Shown one piece after another: positions 9,461 to 17,084 of a DNA stretch of 64,000 nt (the first letter of the stretch is position 1; the number at the start of each line of letters is the position of its first letter). The translations under genes were made by a program, and so were the position numbers. The stretch comes from Lysinibacillus halotolerans (GTDB lineage: Bacteria; Bacillota; Bacilli; Bacillales_A; Planococcaceae), in assembly GCF_003711845.1 (NCBI RefSeq), contig NZ_RHLQ01000002.1:62001-126000 (forward strand), in the 5' to 3' direction. The notes under the pieces were generated by a model. That model saw only the letters and a program-made list of their open reading frames with translations. It ran no database searches and had not been told where the DNA came from.

Positions 9461-10234
9461 ATGCACGTGAAAGAGCTATTTGATATTTCCGGAAAAACGG
9501 CCATTGTAACCGGAGGAGGACGAGGGCTGGGAGAGCAAATTGCCCAAGGGTTTGCCGAAGCTGGAGCCAATGTTGTCATTTGTTCGAGAAAGTTGAACAA
9601 TTGTGAGGAAGTAGCTGAAAGATTAAAGGAATATGCAGTAAAAACTCTTGCCTTAAAATGTGATTTAACGAACAAAGACGAAATTGAAAATTTAGTTGAA
9701 CGAACGTTAGAAGAATTTCCTTCGATTGATATTCTTGTTAATAATAGTGGTGCAACTTGGGGAGCTCCAATGGAAGAGATGCCTCTAGAAGCATTTTATA
9801 AAGTGATGAATGTAAATGTTACCGGAACTTTTTTAATGTCTCAAGCTGTTGGAAAAGTAATGTTGAAACAAGGTTATGGAAAAATTATTAATATTGCATC
9901 TGTTGCAGGTCTTAAAGGTTCCAACCCTGAAATAATGGATGCTATAGGGTATAACACGAGTAAAGGGGCAGTCATTACTTTTACAAAGGATTTAGCTGTG
10001 AAATGGGGACCGAGGGGAATTTATGTGAACGCTATTGCACCTGGTTTCTTCCCAACGAAAATGACGAAAGCATTGTTGGATCGTGGCGGTGATTCGGTGC
10101 AAAGCAAAAATCCATTACGCAAATTTGGTTCGGATACGGATTTAAAGGGAGTTGCTTTATTTTTAGCATCGAAAGCTTCAGATTTTATAACAGGCGAAAC
10201 GATTGTAGTTGATGGTGGTACAAATGCAATGTAA
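9461..10234 (+). CDS. SDR oxidoreductase, gluconate 5-dehydrogenase/FabG-like
   Basis: Second short-chain dehydrogenase of the cluster, about 257 residues and only distantly similar to the first. It shows TGGGRGLGEQIA near the N-terminus, NNSG in place of NNAG, catalytic Ser in INIASVAGLKG and Tyr-Lys in YNTSKGA. The start at ATG 9461 follows GGGAGGG; a TTG at 9437 lies upstream of that site and is unlikely. The ICSRK segment after the second strand carries Arg/Lys, which favours NADP. It lies 26 bases before the thiolase gene. A 3-hydroxyacyl-CoA or other ring or chain alcohol is a plausible substrate; two SDRs in one pathway suggest two different alcohol oxidations. Confidence 0.85.
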   Translation: MHVKELFDISGKTAIVTGGGRGLGEQIAQGFAEAGANVVICSRKLNNCEEVAERLKEYAVKTLALKCDLTNKDEIENLVERTLEEFPSIDILVNNSGATWGAPMEEMPLEAFYKVMNVNVTGTFLMSQAVGKVMLKQGYGKIINIASVAGLKGSNPEIMDAIGYNTSKGAVITFTKDLAVKWGPRGIYVNAIAPGFFPTKMTKALLDRGGDSVQSKNPLRKFGSDTDLKGVALFLASKASDFITGETIVVDGGTNAM

Positions 10235-10260
10235 AAAATCACGCATGGGGGCATGTTTAA

Positions 10261-11436
10261 ATGAAAAGAGATGCAGTTATTGTATCTGCAGTTAGAACAG
10301 CAATTGGTAAACAAGGTGGAGCATTAGCAAGTATTCCAGCCCATCTTTATGGCGCTGAAGTAATAAAAGAAGCGATAAACCGAGTAAATATTTCAGCTGA
10401 ACTGATCGATGATGTAATTATCGGTAATGTTTTAAGTGGTGGGGGAAATATAGCCAGATTATCTGCATTACAAACAGGGCTTTCAATACAAATACCTGGG
10501 TTAACCGTCGATCGCCAATGTGGTTCTGGCATAAACGCCGTTGCATTAGCAGCACAAGCAATTCAGTCAGGTGCCGGTGATATATATGTGGCTGGCGGTA
10601 TCGAAAGTATGAGTCGGGCACCTTATCAATATGAACGACCTGAAAAAGCGTATAGTTCCATCCCACCGAAATATCGCACTACTTTACTTGCACCTGAAGA
10701 AATCGGCAATCCACCTATGGGGATTACTGCTGAGAATTTAGCAAAAAAATATAATATCTCGAGGGAAGAACAAGATGAGTTTTCCTATAAAAGTCAACAA
10801 AAGATGGCCATTGCAATGGAAGAAGGACGATTCGATGAGCAAATTGTTCCGATAAAAATTCCTGTTCGAAAAGGAGAACCAATTGTTTTTGATAAAGACG
10901 AACATCCACGTCCTAGTACAACTCTTTCAGCACTGGCTAAATTATATCCTGCCTTCGTAAAAGATGGTACTGTAACCGCTGGAAGTAGTTCAGGTTTAAA
11001 TGATGCAGCATCAGCACTAGTCGTTATGTCTAGAGAAAAGGCTGAAGAATTAGGCCTCCAACCGTTAGCAACGATAAAAGGTTCCGTAGTGGCTGGAGTT
11101 GATCCTAATATTATGGGAATTGGCCCTGTACCTGCAACGAAAAAGTTAATGGAGAAATTAGGACTTTCTTTAAACGATATGGATCTTGTTGAATTAAACG
11201 AAGCGTTTGCTGCCCAAGTAATTGCGTGTAACAGAGAATTAGACATCGATCCAGAAAAATTAAATGTTAATGGTGGTGCCATTGCCCACGGACATCCACT
11301 AGGAGCTACAGGAGCCATTTTAATTACAAAAGCAGTATATGAATTAAAAAGAACAAACAAAAACAAAGCCCTTATTACAGCATGTATCGGTGGTGGTCAA
11401 GGCATTTCCATGGTCATTGAAAGAGAAGTATATTAA
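10261..11436 (+). CDS. Acetyl-CoA acetyltransferase / 3-ketoacyl-CoA thiolase
   Basis: Thiolase of 391 residues, full length. The nucleophilic Cys is residue 87 in DRQCGSGIN. The His motif NGGAIAHGHPLGATGA and the second Cys in ACIGGGQG near the C-terminus complete the active site. It cleaves a 3-ketoacyl-CoA to acetyl-CoA plus a shortened acyl-CoA, or condenses two acetyl-CoA. In this setting, after ligase, hydratase and dehydrogenases, the degradative direction is favoured. ATG 10261 follows a GGGGGC-type site at modest strength. A TetR gene lies 45 bases downstream. No acyl-CoA dehydrogenase lies in the window; it could be outside on the left. Confidence 0.92.
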   Translation: MKRDAVIVSAVRTAIGKQGGALASIPAHLYGAEVIKEAINRVNISAELIDDVIIGNVLSGGGNIARLSALQTGLSIQIPGLTVDRQCGSGINAVALAAQAIQSGAGDIYVAGGIESMSRAPYQYERPEKAYSSIPPKYRTTLLAPEEIGNPPMGITAENLAKKYNISREEQDEFSYKSQQKMAIAMEEGRFDEQIVPIKIPVRKGEPIVFDKDEHPRPSTTLSALAKLYPAFVKDGTVTAGSSSGLNDAASALVVMSREKAEELGLQPLATIKGSVVAGVDPNIMGIGPVPATKKLMEKLGLSLNDMDLVELNEAFAAQVIACNRELDIDPEKLNVNGGAIAHGHPLGATGAILITKAVYELKRTNKNKALITACIGGGQGISMVIEREVY

Positions 11437-11481
11437 TTGTTATGATGTTTTGAAACTATCACTGATTGAAGGGAAATAACT

Positions 11482-12057
11482 TTGAGAAGAACAATCATAA
11501 AAGAAAGTATCGATTTGTTTGATAAAAAAGGATATAGTAAAACTTCAATTCAGGATATCGTCAATAGCATAGGTGCTACTAAGGGAACATTTTATTACTA
11601 TTTTAATAGCAAACAAGAGCTGTTAAGGGATATTCATTTAAGCTATATCCAAGAACTTTTACAAGAACAAGAAGTCATTTTACACGATCAAAATTTAACT
11701 TCAAAAGATAAAATTAGAAAATTAATTTTATTAATTATTCGTAAGATTCGAACCCATGGTAAAAGTGCAAGAGTATTTACGAGGGAGATACGTCATCTTG
11801 AAGAGGAACATATCCAAAATGTCAATTCCATTAAGCGTGAATTTCGGTTAAACTTTCAAAAGGTTTTGGAAGATGGAATCGATAAAGGGGAATTTCGAAA
11901 AGATTTAAGGAGTGATATTGTCATTTTTGGAATTCTTGGCATGGTGAATCGCTCGTATAATTGGTATAACCCTGATGGAGAGGTTTCAGAGGAAGAGCTT
12001 GTTGATATATATATGGATATTATTATTAACGGTTTGAAAAATAAATCAGAAATATAA
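11482..12057 (+). CDS. TetR/AcrR-family transcriptional regulator
   Basis: Repressor-type regulator of 191 residues. Its N-terminal helix-turn-helix (ESIDLFDKKGYSKTSIQDIV, then GATKGTFYYYFNSKQELL) spans residues 8-50, with an all-helical ligand-binding C-terminal half. It most resembles FadR/KstR-style regulators of acyl-CoA catabolism. The TTG start at 11482 follows GAAGGG. As the last gene of the acyl cluster it probably controls that cluster in response to an acyl-CoA. I could not place a certain operator; the inverted repeat at 7665-7696 is a weak candidate. Confidence 0.87.
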   Translation: MRRTIIKESIDLFDKKGYSKTSIQDIVNSIGATKGTFYYYFNSKQELLRDIHLSYIQELLQEQEVILHDQNLTSKDKIRKLILLIIRKIRTHGKSARVFTREIRHLEEEHIQNVNSIKREFRLNFQKVLEDGIDKGEFRKDLRSDIVIFGILGMVNRSYNWYNPDGEVSEEELVDIYMDIIINGLKNKSEI

Positions 12058-12150
12058 AAGATAGATGATAAAAAGAATGTTGGCGTGCATATTTTTATGT
12101 ATACGCTTACAAGAAGAAAATGATAAATCTAACGATATAAAATAGTACTT

Positions 12151-12187
12151 GTAGGTAAAACATTTACATATAGAGTGTTTTTCCTAC
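12151..12187. repeat. Near-perfect inverted repeat downstream of tetR
   Basis: GTAGGTAAAACA (12151-12162) and TGTTTTTCCTAC (12176-12187) pair with one mismatch around a 13-base loop. There is no clean T run, so it is at best a weak terminator for the regulator gene. It lies 40 bases before a consensus promoter. Confidence 0.4.
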
Positions 12188-12226
12188 AGGTATTTCTAGA
12201 ATATCCCTAGACATAGGAAATCGATA

Positions 12227-12254
12227 TTGACAACAAATTAAATTATTGTATAAT
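12227..12254 (+). promoter_or_regulatory. Sigma-A promoter driving the leader before DUF1062
   Basis: TTGACA (12227-12232) and TATAAT (12249-12254) both match consensus exactly, with a 16-base spacer. Transcription should begin near 12261. This is the strongest-looking vegetative promoter in the window. Confidence 0.75.
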
Positions 12255-12260
12255 TCAGAA

Positions 12261-12456
12261 TAGGAGAAATATGGAAGGTGGAATTAGATTTGCCAACATA
12301 CATGTAATGGTTAAGTAATTAAATAGTTCACTTCTTTTTGAACATGATTGTTCAACGACGGGAGGAGTGTGCCTATTTTTAGCCATTACAGGGAACGCAG
12401 GATAAACTGTTGAGTTCATTCCAAGCGGGATACCTATAAGGTATTCCGCTTTTTTG
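12261..12456 (+). ncRNA. Candidate structured leader or small RNA ending in an intrinsic terminator
   Basis: About 195 bases from the predicted start to a terminator (12423-12456: AAGCGGGATACC with GGTATTCCGCTT, then six T). In between, two overlapping hairpins share the bases TTGAAC: one pairs GTTCA with TGAAC near 12327-12344, the other TTGAAC with GTTCAA near 12339-12356. A further stem joins GGGAAC with GTTCATTCC, enclosing CAG/CTG, near 12391-12422. Mutually exclusive stems before a terminator look like an attenuator for the DUF1062 gene 66 bases later, or like a free-standing small RNA. I do not recognise it as a T-box, purine, SAM, TPP, glycine, c-di-GMP or c-di-AMP element. A short reading frame at 12271-12318 may be translated within it. 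Confidence 0.45.
12271..12318 (+). CDS. Possible 15-residue leader peptide
   Basis: ATG directly after TAGGAGAAAT encodes 15 residues (MEGGIRFANIHVMVK) and stops before the hairpins of the leader. The start lies only about 10 bases after the predicted transcription start, so the ribosome site would be at the extreme 5' end. It could be a leader peptide or chance. Confidence 0.2.
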   Translation: MEGGIRFANIHVMVK

Positions 12457-12521
12457 ATGGGAAATCATTCTCCATTCAGCTATTATTTGGTGTTCCTCTG
12501 GATAAATTGGAGGAGAAGGTA

Positions 12522-13121
12522 ATGAGTTTTAATAATATAATTACTTTTAAGGTTATTGCTCAGGAAAAACCTAACGTAATACGAAATTGTAGACACTGTA
12601 AAAGGAGTACCGAATACTTTTGTAGTGATAAATTTAGAGTAAATGCAAATCAGAAGATGATTGATATTTGGCTTATTTATAAATGTTTACATTGTGAAAG
12701 TACATGGAATTATCCTATATTATCGAGAGTACATGTGAATCGAATTGATCCAATACTCCATCAAAAATTTATGAATAATGATCAAGAGACAATATGGTAT
12801 TATGCTTTTCAAATTAACAAATTAAGAAAACTATGTGATGCTGTGAAAAAAGACATTCAATATGAGTTAATAAAGGAGAAGTCAAATCTAATATCTAGTG
12901 AAATGACAGTAAGAATTTGCTGTAAATATGATTTTGGTCTCAGAATCGATAAACTACTAGCTGAAATATTGAATATTTCAAGGTCCAAAGTAAATACAAT
13001 GGCAAAGGAAAAAATGTTTTTACTAAACCCAAATGTTCCGATAAGCGACAAAGTTATAGATAATTTACAAGTAACAGTGAAAGGGAATTGGCATGAGTAT
13101 GTTTCCCCATCTTTATTTTAA
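12522..13121 (+). CDS. DUF1062 family protein
   Basis: Protein of 199 residues matching the DUF1062 family as I remember it, with no established function. The N-terminal third has two Cys pairs, CRHC and CLHC, the latter in the segment IYKCLHCESTWNYPI. These look like one zinc ribbon, with the conserved FRVNANQKMIDIWLIYKC between them. The C-terminal third (DFGLRIDKLLAEILNISRSK) resembles an S4-type RNA-binding helix pair, suggesting contact with RNA. ATG 12522 follows GGAGGAGAAGG; an in-frame TTG at 12507 precedes that site and is rejected. It stands alone behind a promoter and terminator-bearing leader and is followed by a strong bidirectional terminator. Confidence 0.75.
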   Translation: MSFNNIITFKVIAQEKPNVIRNCRHCKRSTEYFCSDKFRVNANQKMIDIWLIYKCLHCESTWNYPILSRVHVNRIDPILHQKFMNNDQETIWYYAFQINKLRKLCDAVKKDIQYELIKEKSNLISSEMTVRICCKYDFGLRIDKLLAEILNISRSKVNTMAKEKMFLLNPNVPISDKVIDNLQVTVKGNWHEYVSPSLF

Positions 13122-13223
13122 GGGCATAATGGAAATACCTATTTGTAAAAAGAAGGTGGAATGATTTTAAAAAACTAATTTCCAATTGAATTGAATGCTT
13201 ATATTAAAGTAAATATCAAAATG

Positions 13224-13260
13224 CTTACCCCCGTCCTAAATTTAGAACGGGGGTATTTTC
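13224..13260. terminator. Bidirectional terminator between DUF1062 and pabBC
   Basis: TACCCCCGT (13226-13234) with ACGGGGGTA (13247-13255), extended by the partly complementary bases between them, then TTTTC. The stem is G-C rich and serves the plus-strand gene. On the minus strand the following T run is weaker. Confidence 0.85.
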
Positions 13261-13286
13261 AATAAATGGTGACAAGCTTATTAGAT

Positions 13287-15035
13287 TTATTTTATTTCTA
13301 CTTTCATCCAATTTCGAACACTATTAATGAACCAGATTTGCGAACATGCATTAAGATGATCCAGTGTGAGAACTTTTTCATGAATTTTTCCTTCATTTAA
13401 TAATTTTTCCCGGAAAGTACCAGCTAATAAACCGCATTCAATAGGGGGAGTCCAAAGTACCCCGTCTATTTCTAGAACAACATTCCCATTTGTGAATTCG
13501 GTTAGTTCTTTCTTTTCATTCCAAAGAAGGACATCAAAAACATCTTGGTGTTGCTGTTGAAAATATTCATAATGGTCTCGATTGGTCGTTTTATAATAAT
13601 AGAAAACATTCTTCTTATCGATTGGTGTTTTTGCTAATGAAACAACTTGTAGAGGTTTTACAGGTTGTAATGTTTGAGTGTTAATCGAAACTTTTCCATT
13701 TTGTTCAAGTAAGAGACGTAATTTGTATTGTCCCGTTTTGTTTTCCTTTGCAACTTTGAATACACTGTCTTTTACTTCTTCCATATTGAAAGAATAGCCA
13801 AAATATCCCGCTGCACGTTGAAGTCGAGTTAAGTGCTCATCAAGCAAAACAAGTTCTCCATTTTGTAACAAGATACTTTCCAATAGTTCAAATTTAGGTC
13901 TTTGAACTTCTAAAAAGCTTGCTTTTGCTAAAATTTCTTCATACTCTTCATCTGTTTTAGAGTCCCACGTAATACCACCACCAACTCCATAAGTGGCTTG
14001 CCCCGTTTTATTGTTAATAACGACTGTCCTTATTGGAACATTGAAGATAGCTTCTTTGTCCGGTGTAATGTAACCAATTGCCCCACAATACACGTCCCTC
14101 GGCGTTGATTCTAATGAAGCAATTATGTCCATCGTACTTATTTTCGGCGCTCCGGTTATGGAACCGCAAGGGAAGAGAGCTTTAAACAATTCAAAAAAGG
14201 TTGTATTCGGCTTTATCGTTGCTGTTACAGTAGAAGTCATTTGATGAACCGTTGGATATTGTTCAATTTGAAAAAGTTTTGGAACTTGTACTGTCATCGG
14301 TTCGGCTATCATACTTAAATCGTTCCGAAGTAAATCCACAATCATTACATTTTCTGCTCGATTTTTTTCTGAGTTATACAACCACTGCCGATTAGCGGCA
14401 TCCTCTTCCACTGTTTTACCACGGGCGACCGTACCTTTCATCGGCCTTGTCGTAATTTGATTATCCTTTAAATGAAAAAATAGTTCTGGTGAGGCAGATA
14501 AAATACTGAAATCACCTGTATAAATATAACTACAATAATTGGACGATTGGGCGTTTTTAAGACGATTAAAATAGGCAATATCATCTCCTTGAAACTGGGA
14601 TTGAAGACGAATTGTATAGTTTGTTTGATACGTATCACCATTTTTAATGGCATTTTGAATAGATGCAATAGACGACTGGTATTGATTCATCGTCTCTTTT
14701 GGCATCCATTTTGTATGTACATAAGTCCCATCGCTATCTAAAGATTCATGAAGAGGTTCTTTAAAAATACCAAACCATAGTAAAGGCATTGTCGGATTGT
14801 TATGGACTTTCATCGCTTGATCAAAAGCTGGTGCACTTTCATAAGATACGTAGCCAGCTGCATATAATCCTTTTTCAATGGCTTCTTGAATTAATTGAAA
14901 GCATGGTAAAACTTCCTCAATTGTATAAGCTACAATTACTTTTAATGGATTTTTAAACGTTAATGGAGTTACATCTCCATTGGAAGATGCAAAATCAAAA
15001 GTTAAAATTGGTTGTCTTTTGTGATTAGTTTCCAT
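13287..15035 (-). CDS. pabB: Aminodeoxychorismate synthase component I fused to aminodeoxychorismate lyase
   Basis: Bifunctional folate-pathway enzyme of 582 residues. Residues 1-375 form a chorismate-binding domain, with KGTVARGKT and the PCGSITGAPKISTMDIIASLE signature region that ends in the GYITPD/GGGITWDS motifs. Residues about 385-582 are a class-IV PLP lyase (NGELVLLDEHLTRLQRAAGYF, then KKELTEFTNGNVVLEIDG). It converts chorismate plus ammonia to aminodeoxychorismate and then to 4-aminobenzoate and pyruvate. B. subtilis makes these as separate PabB and PabC proteins; the fusion occurs in several other bacteria. The glutaminase subunit gene lies 16 bases upstream on the same strand. No other folate genes adjoin it. 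Confidence 0.92.
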   Translation of the reverse strand: METNHKRQPILTFDFASSNGDVTPLTFKNPLKVIVAYTIEEVLPCFQLIQEAIEKGLYAAGYVSYESAPAFDQAMKVHNNPTMPLLWFGIFKEPLHESLDSDGTYVHTKWMPKETMNQYQSSIASIQNAIKNGDTYQTNYTIRLQSQFQGDDIAYFNRLKNAQSSNYCSYIYTGDFSILSASPELFFHLKDNQITTRPMKGTVARGKTVEEDAANRQWLYNSEKNRAENVMIVDLLRNDLSMIAEPMTVQVPKLFQIEQYPTVHQMTSTVTATIKPNTTFFELFKALFPCGSITGAPKISTMDIIASLESTPRDVYCGAIGYITPDKEAIFNVPIRTVVINNKTGQATYGVGGGITWDSKTDEEYEEILAKASFLEVQRPKFELLESILLQNGELVLLDEHLTRLQRAAGYFGYSFNMEEVKDSVFKVAKENKTGQYKLRLLLEQNGKVSINTQTLQPVKPLQVVSLAKTPIDKKNVFYYYKTTNRDHYEYFQQQHQDVFDVLLWNEKKELTEFTNGNVVLEIDGVLWTPPIECGLLAGTFREKLLNEGKIHEKVLTLDHLNACSQIWFINSVRNWMKVEIK

Positions 15036-15051
15036 GATGATAAAGTCCTTT

Positions 15052-15615
15052 TCATTTTATAAAGAAGTTCTGAACCATTTTTAAGCCCATGTTCGTTAAA
15101 ATGGCTTCAGGATGAAATTGAACACCTTCTACTTTGTAAGTTTTATGACGTATGGCCATTATTTCTCCTTCGGTTGTTTTGGCAGTAATGTCAAAACAGT
15201 CCGGCAATGTAGCGTCATCAACAATAAGAGAATGATAGCGTGCTACTTCCGTTGGACAAGGGAGATTGTAAAAAATAGATTGTCCGTCATGTTCAATCTT
15301 AGAAGTTTTTCCGTGCATAGGTACTTTCGCTTTTTTTACAGTTCCACCTAATGCTTGCGCAATAATTTGATGACCAAGGCATACTCCGAAAATGGGAATA
15401 TCCCGATAAAACTTTTTAACAAGTTCTAAGCAAATACCCGCTGTATTAGGATTCCCGGGACCAGGTGATAGAACGATATAGTCAGGAGCGAACTGTTTTA
15501 TTTGTTCTATTGAAAATTGATCGTTTCGCCGGACGACTATTTCGTGTCCAACCGTTTGAATATATTGCACTAAATTATATGTAAAAGAATCGTAGTTATC
15601 GATAACTAATATCAA
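15052..15615 (-). CDS. pabA: Aminodeoxychorismate/anthranilate synthase glutamine amidotransferase
   Basis: Class-I glutamine amidotransferase of 187 residues that feeds ammonia to the PabB domain encoded next. The oxyanion motif is SPGPGNP, the nucleophile Cys lies in FGVCLGHQ, and the His-Glu pair is in GVQFHPEAI. A longer frame opens at ATG 15630. The TTG at 15615, placed 8-9 bases after GGAG, gives MILVIDNYDSFTYN, the exact family N-terminus, so I choose it. In many bacilli this protein is shared by folate and tryptophan synthesis. No trp genes are nearby, and its partner here is clearly PabBC. Confidence 0.92.
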   Translation of the reverse strand: MILVIDNYDSFTYNLVQYIQTVGHEIVVRRNDQFSIEQIKQFAPDYIVLSPGPGNPNTAGICLELVKKFYRDIPIFGVCLGHQIIAQALGGTVKKAKVPMHGKTSKIEHDGQSIFYNLPCPTEVARYHSLIVDDATLPDCFDITAKTTEGEIMAIRHKTYKVEGVQFHPEAILTNMGLKMVQNFFIK

Positions 15616-15734
15616 ATTAAACTTCTCCATTTCTCGTTAGTGATCTGACATTTATTATAGAAGAAGTGGAACATCAATGGGAAGAATTTTATAAATGAAG
15701 TTTAAGGAGTATGTATAGTATCTTTTTAAATGAA

Positions 15735-15762
15735 AATACCTCGAAGGCTCTTTCGAGGTATT
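15735..15762 (-). terminator. Terminator for the small minus-strand gene
   Basis: AATACCTCGAA (15735-15745) and TTCGAGGTATT (15752-15762) form an 11-bp stem. Read on the minus strand it is followed by TTTTCATTTAAA. It ends the transcript of the 72-residue gene before the pab genes. Confidence 0.8.
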
Positions 15763-15769
15763 GTTCGAA

Positions 15770-15988
15770 TTATTGTTTGTTGTTATCGAATAATTGCTCA
15801 ACTTTTTTCATAATCGGGTTATTTTTAATTTTTTTCAGTAATGGATTTTTTTCTGCTCCGAATTCTTCCCGTTGTTTATTTGCGCTATTTGCACTAGGTT
15901 GAGAACTTTTCGCAGTTGCACTACTTTCATTTAATAAACCACGATCATCATAGTTTGAATAATCATCAAATTCTTTTTTATTAGTCAT
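15770..15988 (-). CDS. Small hydrophilic protein of unknown function
   Basis: 72 residues, beginning MTNKKEFDDYSNYDDRG. The start ATG at 15988 lies 7 bases after AAAGGAGTTGAG. A longer frame to 16117 contains no better site and is not supported. The protein is rich in Asn, Lys, Ser and Gln and has no membrane segment. The C-terminal half (NPLLKKIKNNPIMKKVEQLF) looks amphipathic and helical. I do not recognise a family. It is divergent from purU with about 130 bases between starts. Its size and composition resemble small sporulation or stress proteins of bacilli, but this is weak. Confidence 0.65.
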   Translation of the reverse strand: MTNKKEFDDYSNYDDRGLLNESSATAKSSQPSANSANKQREEFGAEKNPLLKKIKNNPIMKKVEQLFDNNKQ

Positions 15989-16116
15989 TATCTCAACTCC
16001 TTTCAGTTTTATTATGGGAATTTTCTTTTCGTTTATGTAATGAAAGCAGTAATGGTTGCTCATTTTCAGAAAATAATAGATAATAATAAAATTATGAAAG
16101 GCTAGGAGTGTAAGCA

Positions 16117-17016
16117 ATGCAAGGAGTGCAGGGGAACAGAAATGAAATAAGTCAAAATCTAGAGAATAAAGCGCGGTTATTAGTAAAGTGTCCAGATAAA
16201 CCTGGAATCGTATCAGTGTTGTCTACTTTTTTATTTAAGTACGAAGCAAATATTATTGAATCAAGCCAATATTCAAGTGATCCAGAAGAAGGAACGTTTT
16301 TTATCCGCATTGAATTTCACTGTGAAAATTTACAACAAAAATCACCTATGATGGAACAGGAATTTACCCAAATCGCCAATGAGTACGAGATGAACTATCA
16401 GTTTTATTATTTAAATCGCCGACAACGTTCTGCCATTTTTGTTTCAAAGGAATTACATTGTTTATTGGAATTACTTTGGGAATGGCAAAATGGTGATTTG
16501 GAAACAGATATTGTTGCAGTTATTAGTAATCATGAAGATGCCCGGTCTATAGTCGAGTCTTATGGCATCCCATTCCATTACTTACCTGCAAACAAAGATA
16601 TCCGTCAAGAAGTGGAAGCAAAACAAATCACATTAATGGAACAATATCATGTGGATTTATTAATTTTGGCCCGTTATATGCAAATATTAACACCTGATTT
16701 TGTCGATTATTTTGAAAACCGTATTATTAATATTCATCATTCATTTTTACCAGCATTTATCGGGGCAAATCCATATGACCGTGCTTATAAAAGAGGAGTT
16801 AAATTAATTGGAGCAACTTCCCATTATGTAACAAATGATTTAGATGAAGGACCGATTATTGAACAAGATGTAGAACGAGTAGATCATCGGGATGATGTTG
16901 CCACATTAAAAAAAATCGGACGAAAAATTGAACGTCGGGTTTTAACAAAAGCAGTGAAATGGCATTTGCAAAATCGAATTATTGTTGAGAATAACAAAAC
17001 CATTGTATTCCACTAA
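16117..17016 (+). CDS. purU: Formyltetrahydrofolate deformylase
   Basis: Hydrolyses 10-formyltetrahydrofolate to tetrahydrofolate and formate, balancing one-carbon pools; 299 residues. An N-terminal ACT domain (LLVKCPDKPGIVSVLSTFLF, residues 22-100) precedes a formyltransferase-fold domain (residues about 105-290). The catalytic Asn-His-Asp set appears in INIHHSFLPAF and the later VTNDLDEGPIIEQDV. ATG 16117 follows TAGGAGTG. It stands alone, with a strong terminator just downstream. Length and motifs are standard. Confidence 0.95.
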   Translation: MQGVQGNRNEISQNLENKARLLVKCPDKPGIVSVLSTFLFKYEANIIESSQYSSDPEEGTFFIRIEFHCENLQQKSPMMEQEFTQIANEYEMNYQFYYLNRRQRSAIFVSKELHCLLELLWEWQNGDLETDIVAVISNHEDARSIVESYGIPFHYLPANKDIRQEVEAKQITLMEQYHVDLLILARYMQILTPDFVDYFENRIINIHHSFLPAFIGANPYDRAYKRGVKLIGATSHYVTNDLDEGPIIEQDVERVDHRDDVATLKKIGRKIERRVLTKAVKWHLQNRIIVENNKTIVFH

Positions 17017-17035
17017 ATAGCTAAGAGATTAAATA

Positions 17036-17073
17036 AAGGATGTCCTATTTTGAAAAATGGGACATCCTTTTTA
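17036..17073. terminator. Terminator after purU, shared with the EcsC-family gene
   Basis: AAGGATGTCC (17037-17046) pairs with GGACATCCTT (17060-17069) around an A/T-rich loop, with five T after it on the plus strand. On the minus strand A-rich upstream bases give a partial T run, so it may act in both directions. Confidence 0.88.
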
Positions 17074-17084
17074 ACTGATGGATA

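Noticed and set aside
10794-11366. Long open frame (190 codons) on the minus strand
   Set aside because: It lies wholly antisense to the thiolase gene, whose motifs are complete; composition is that of a shadow frame and no ribosome site precedes it.
15989-16117. Upstream extension of the 72-residue gene to 115 codons
   Set aside because: The best ribosome site (AAAGGAGTTGAG) is directly before ATG 15988; the extension overlaps the divergent purU start region.
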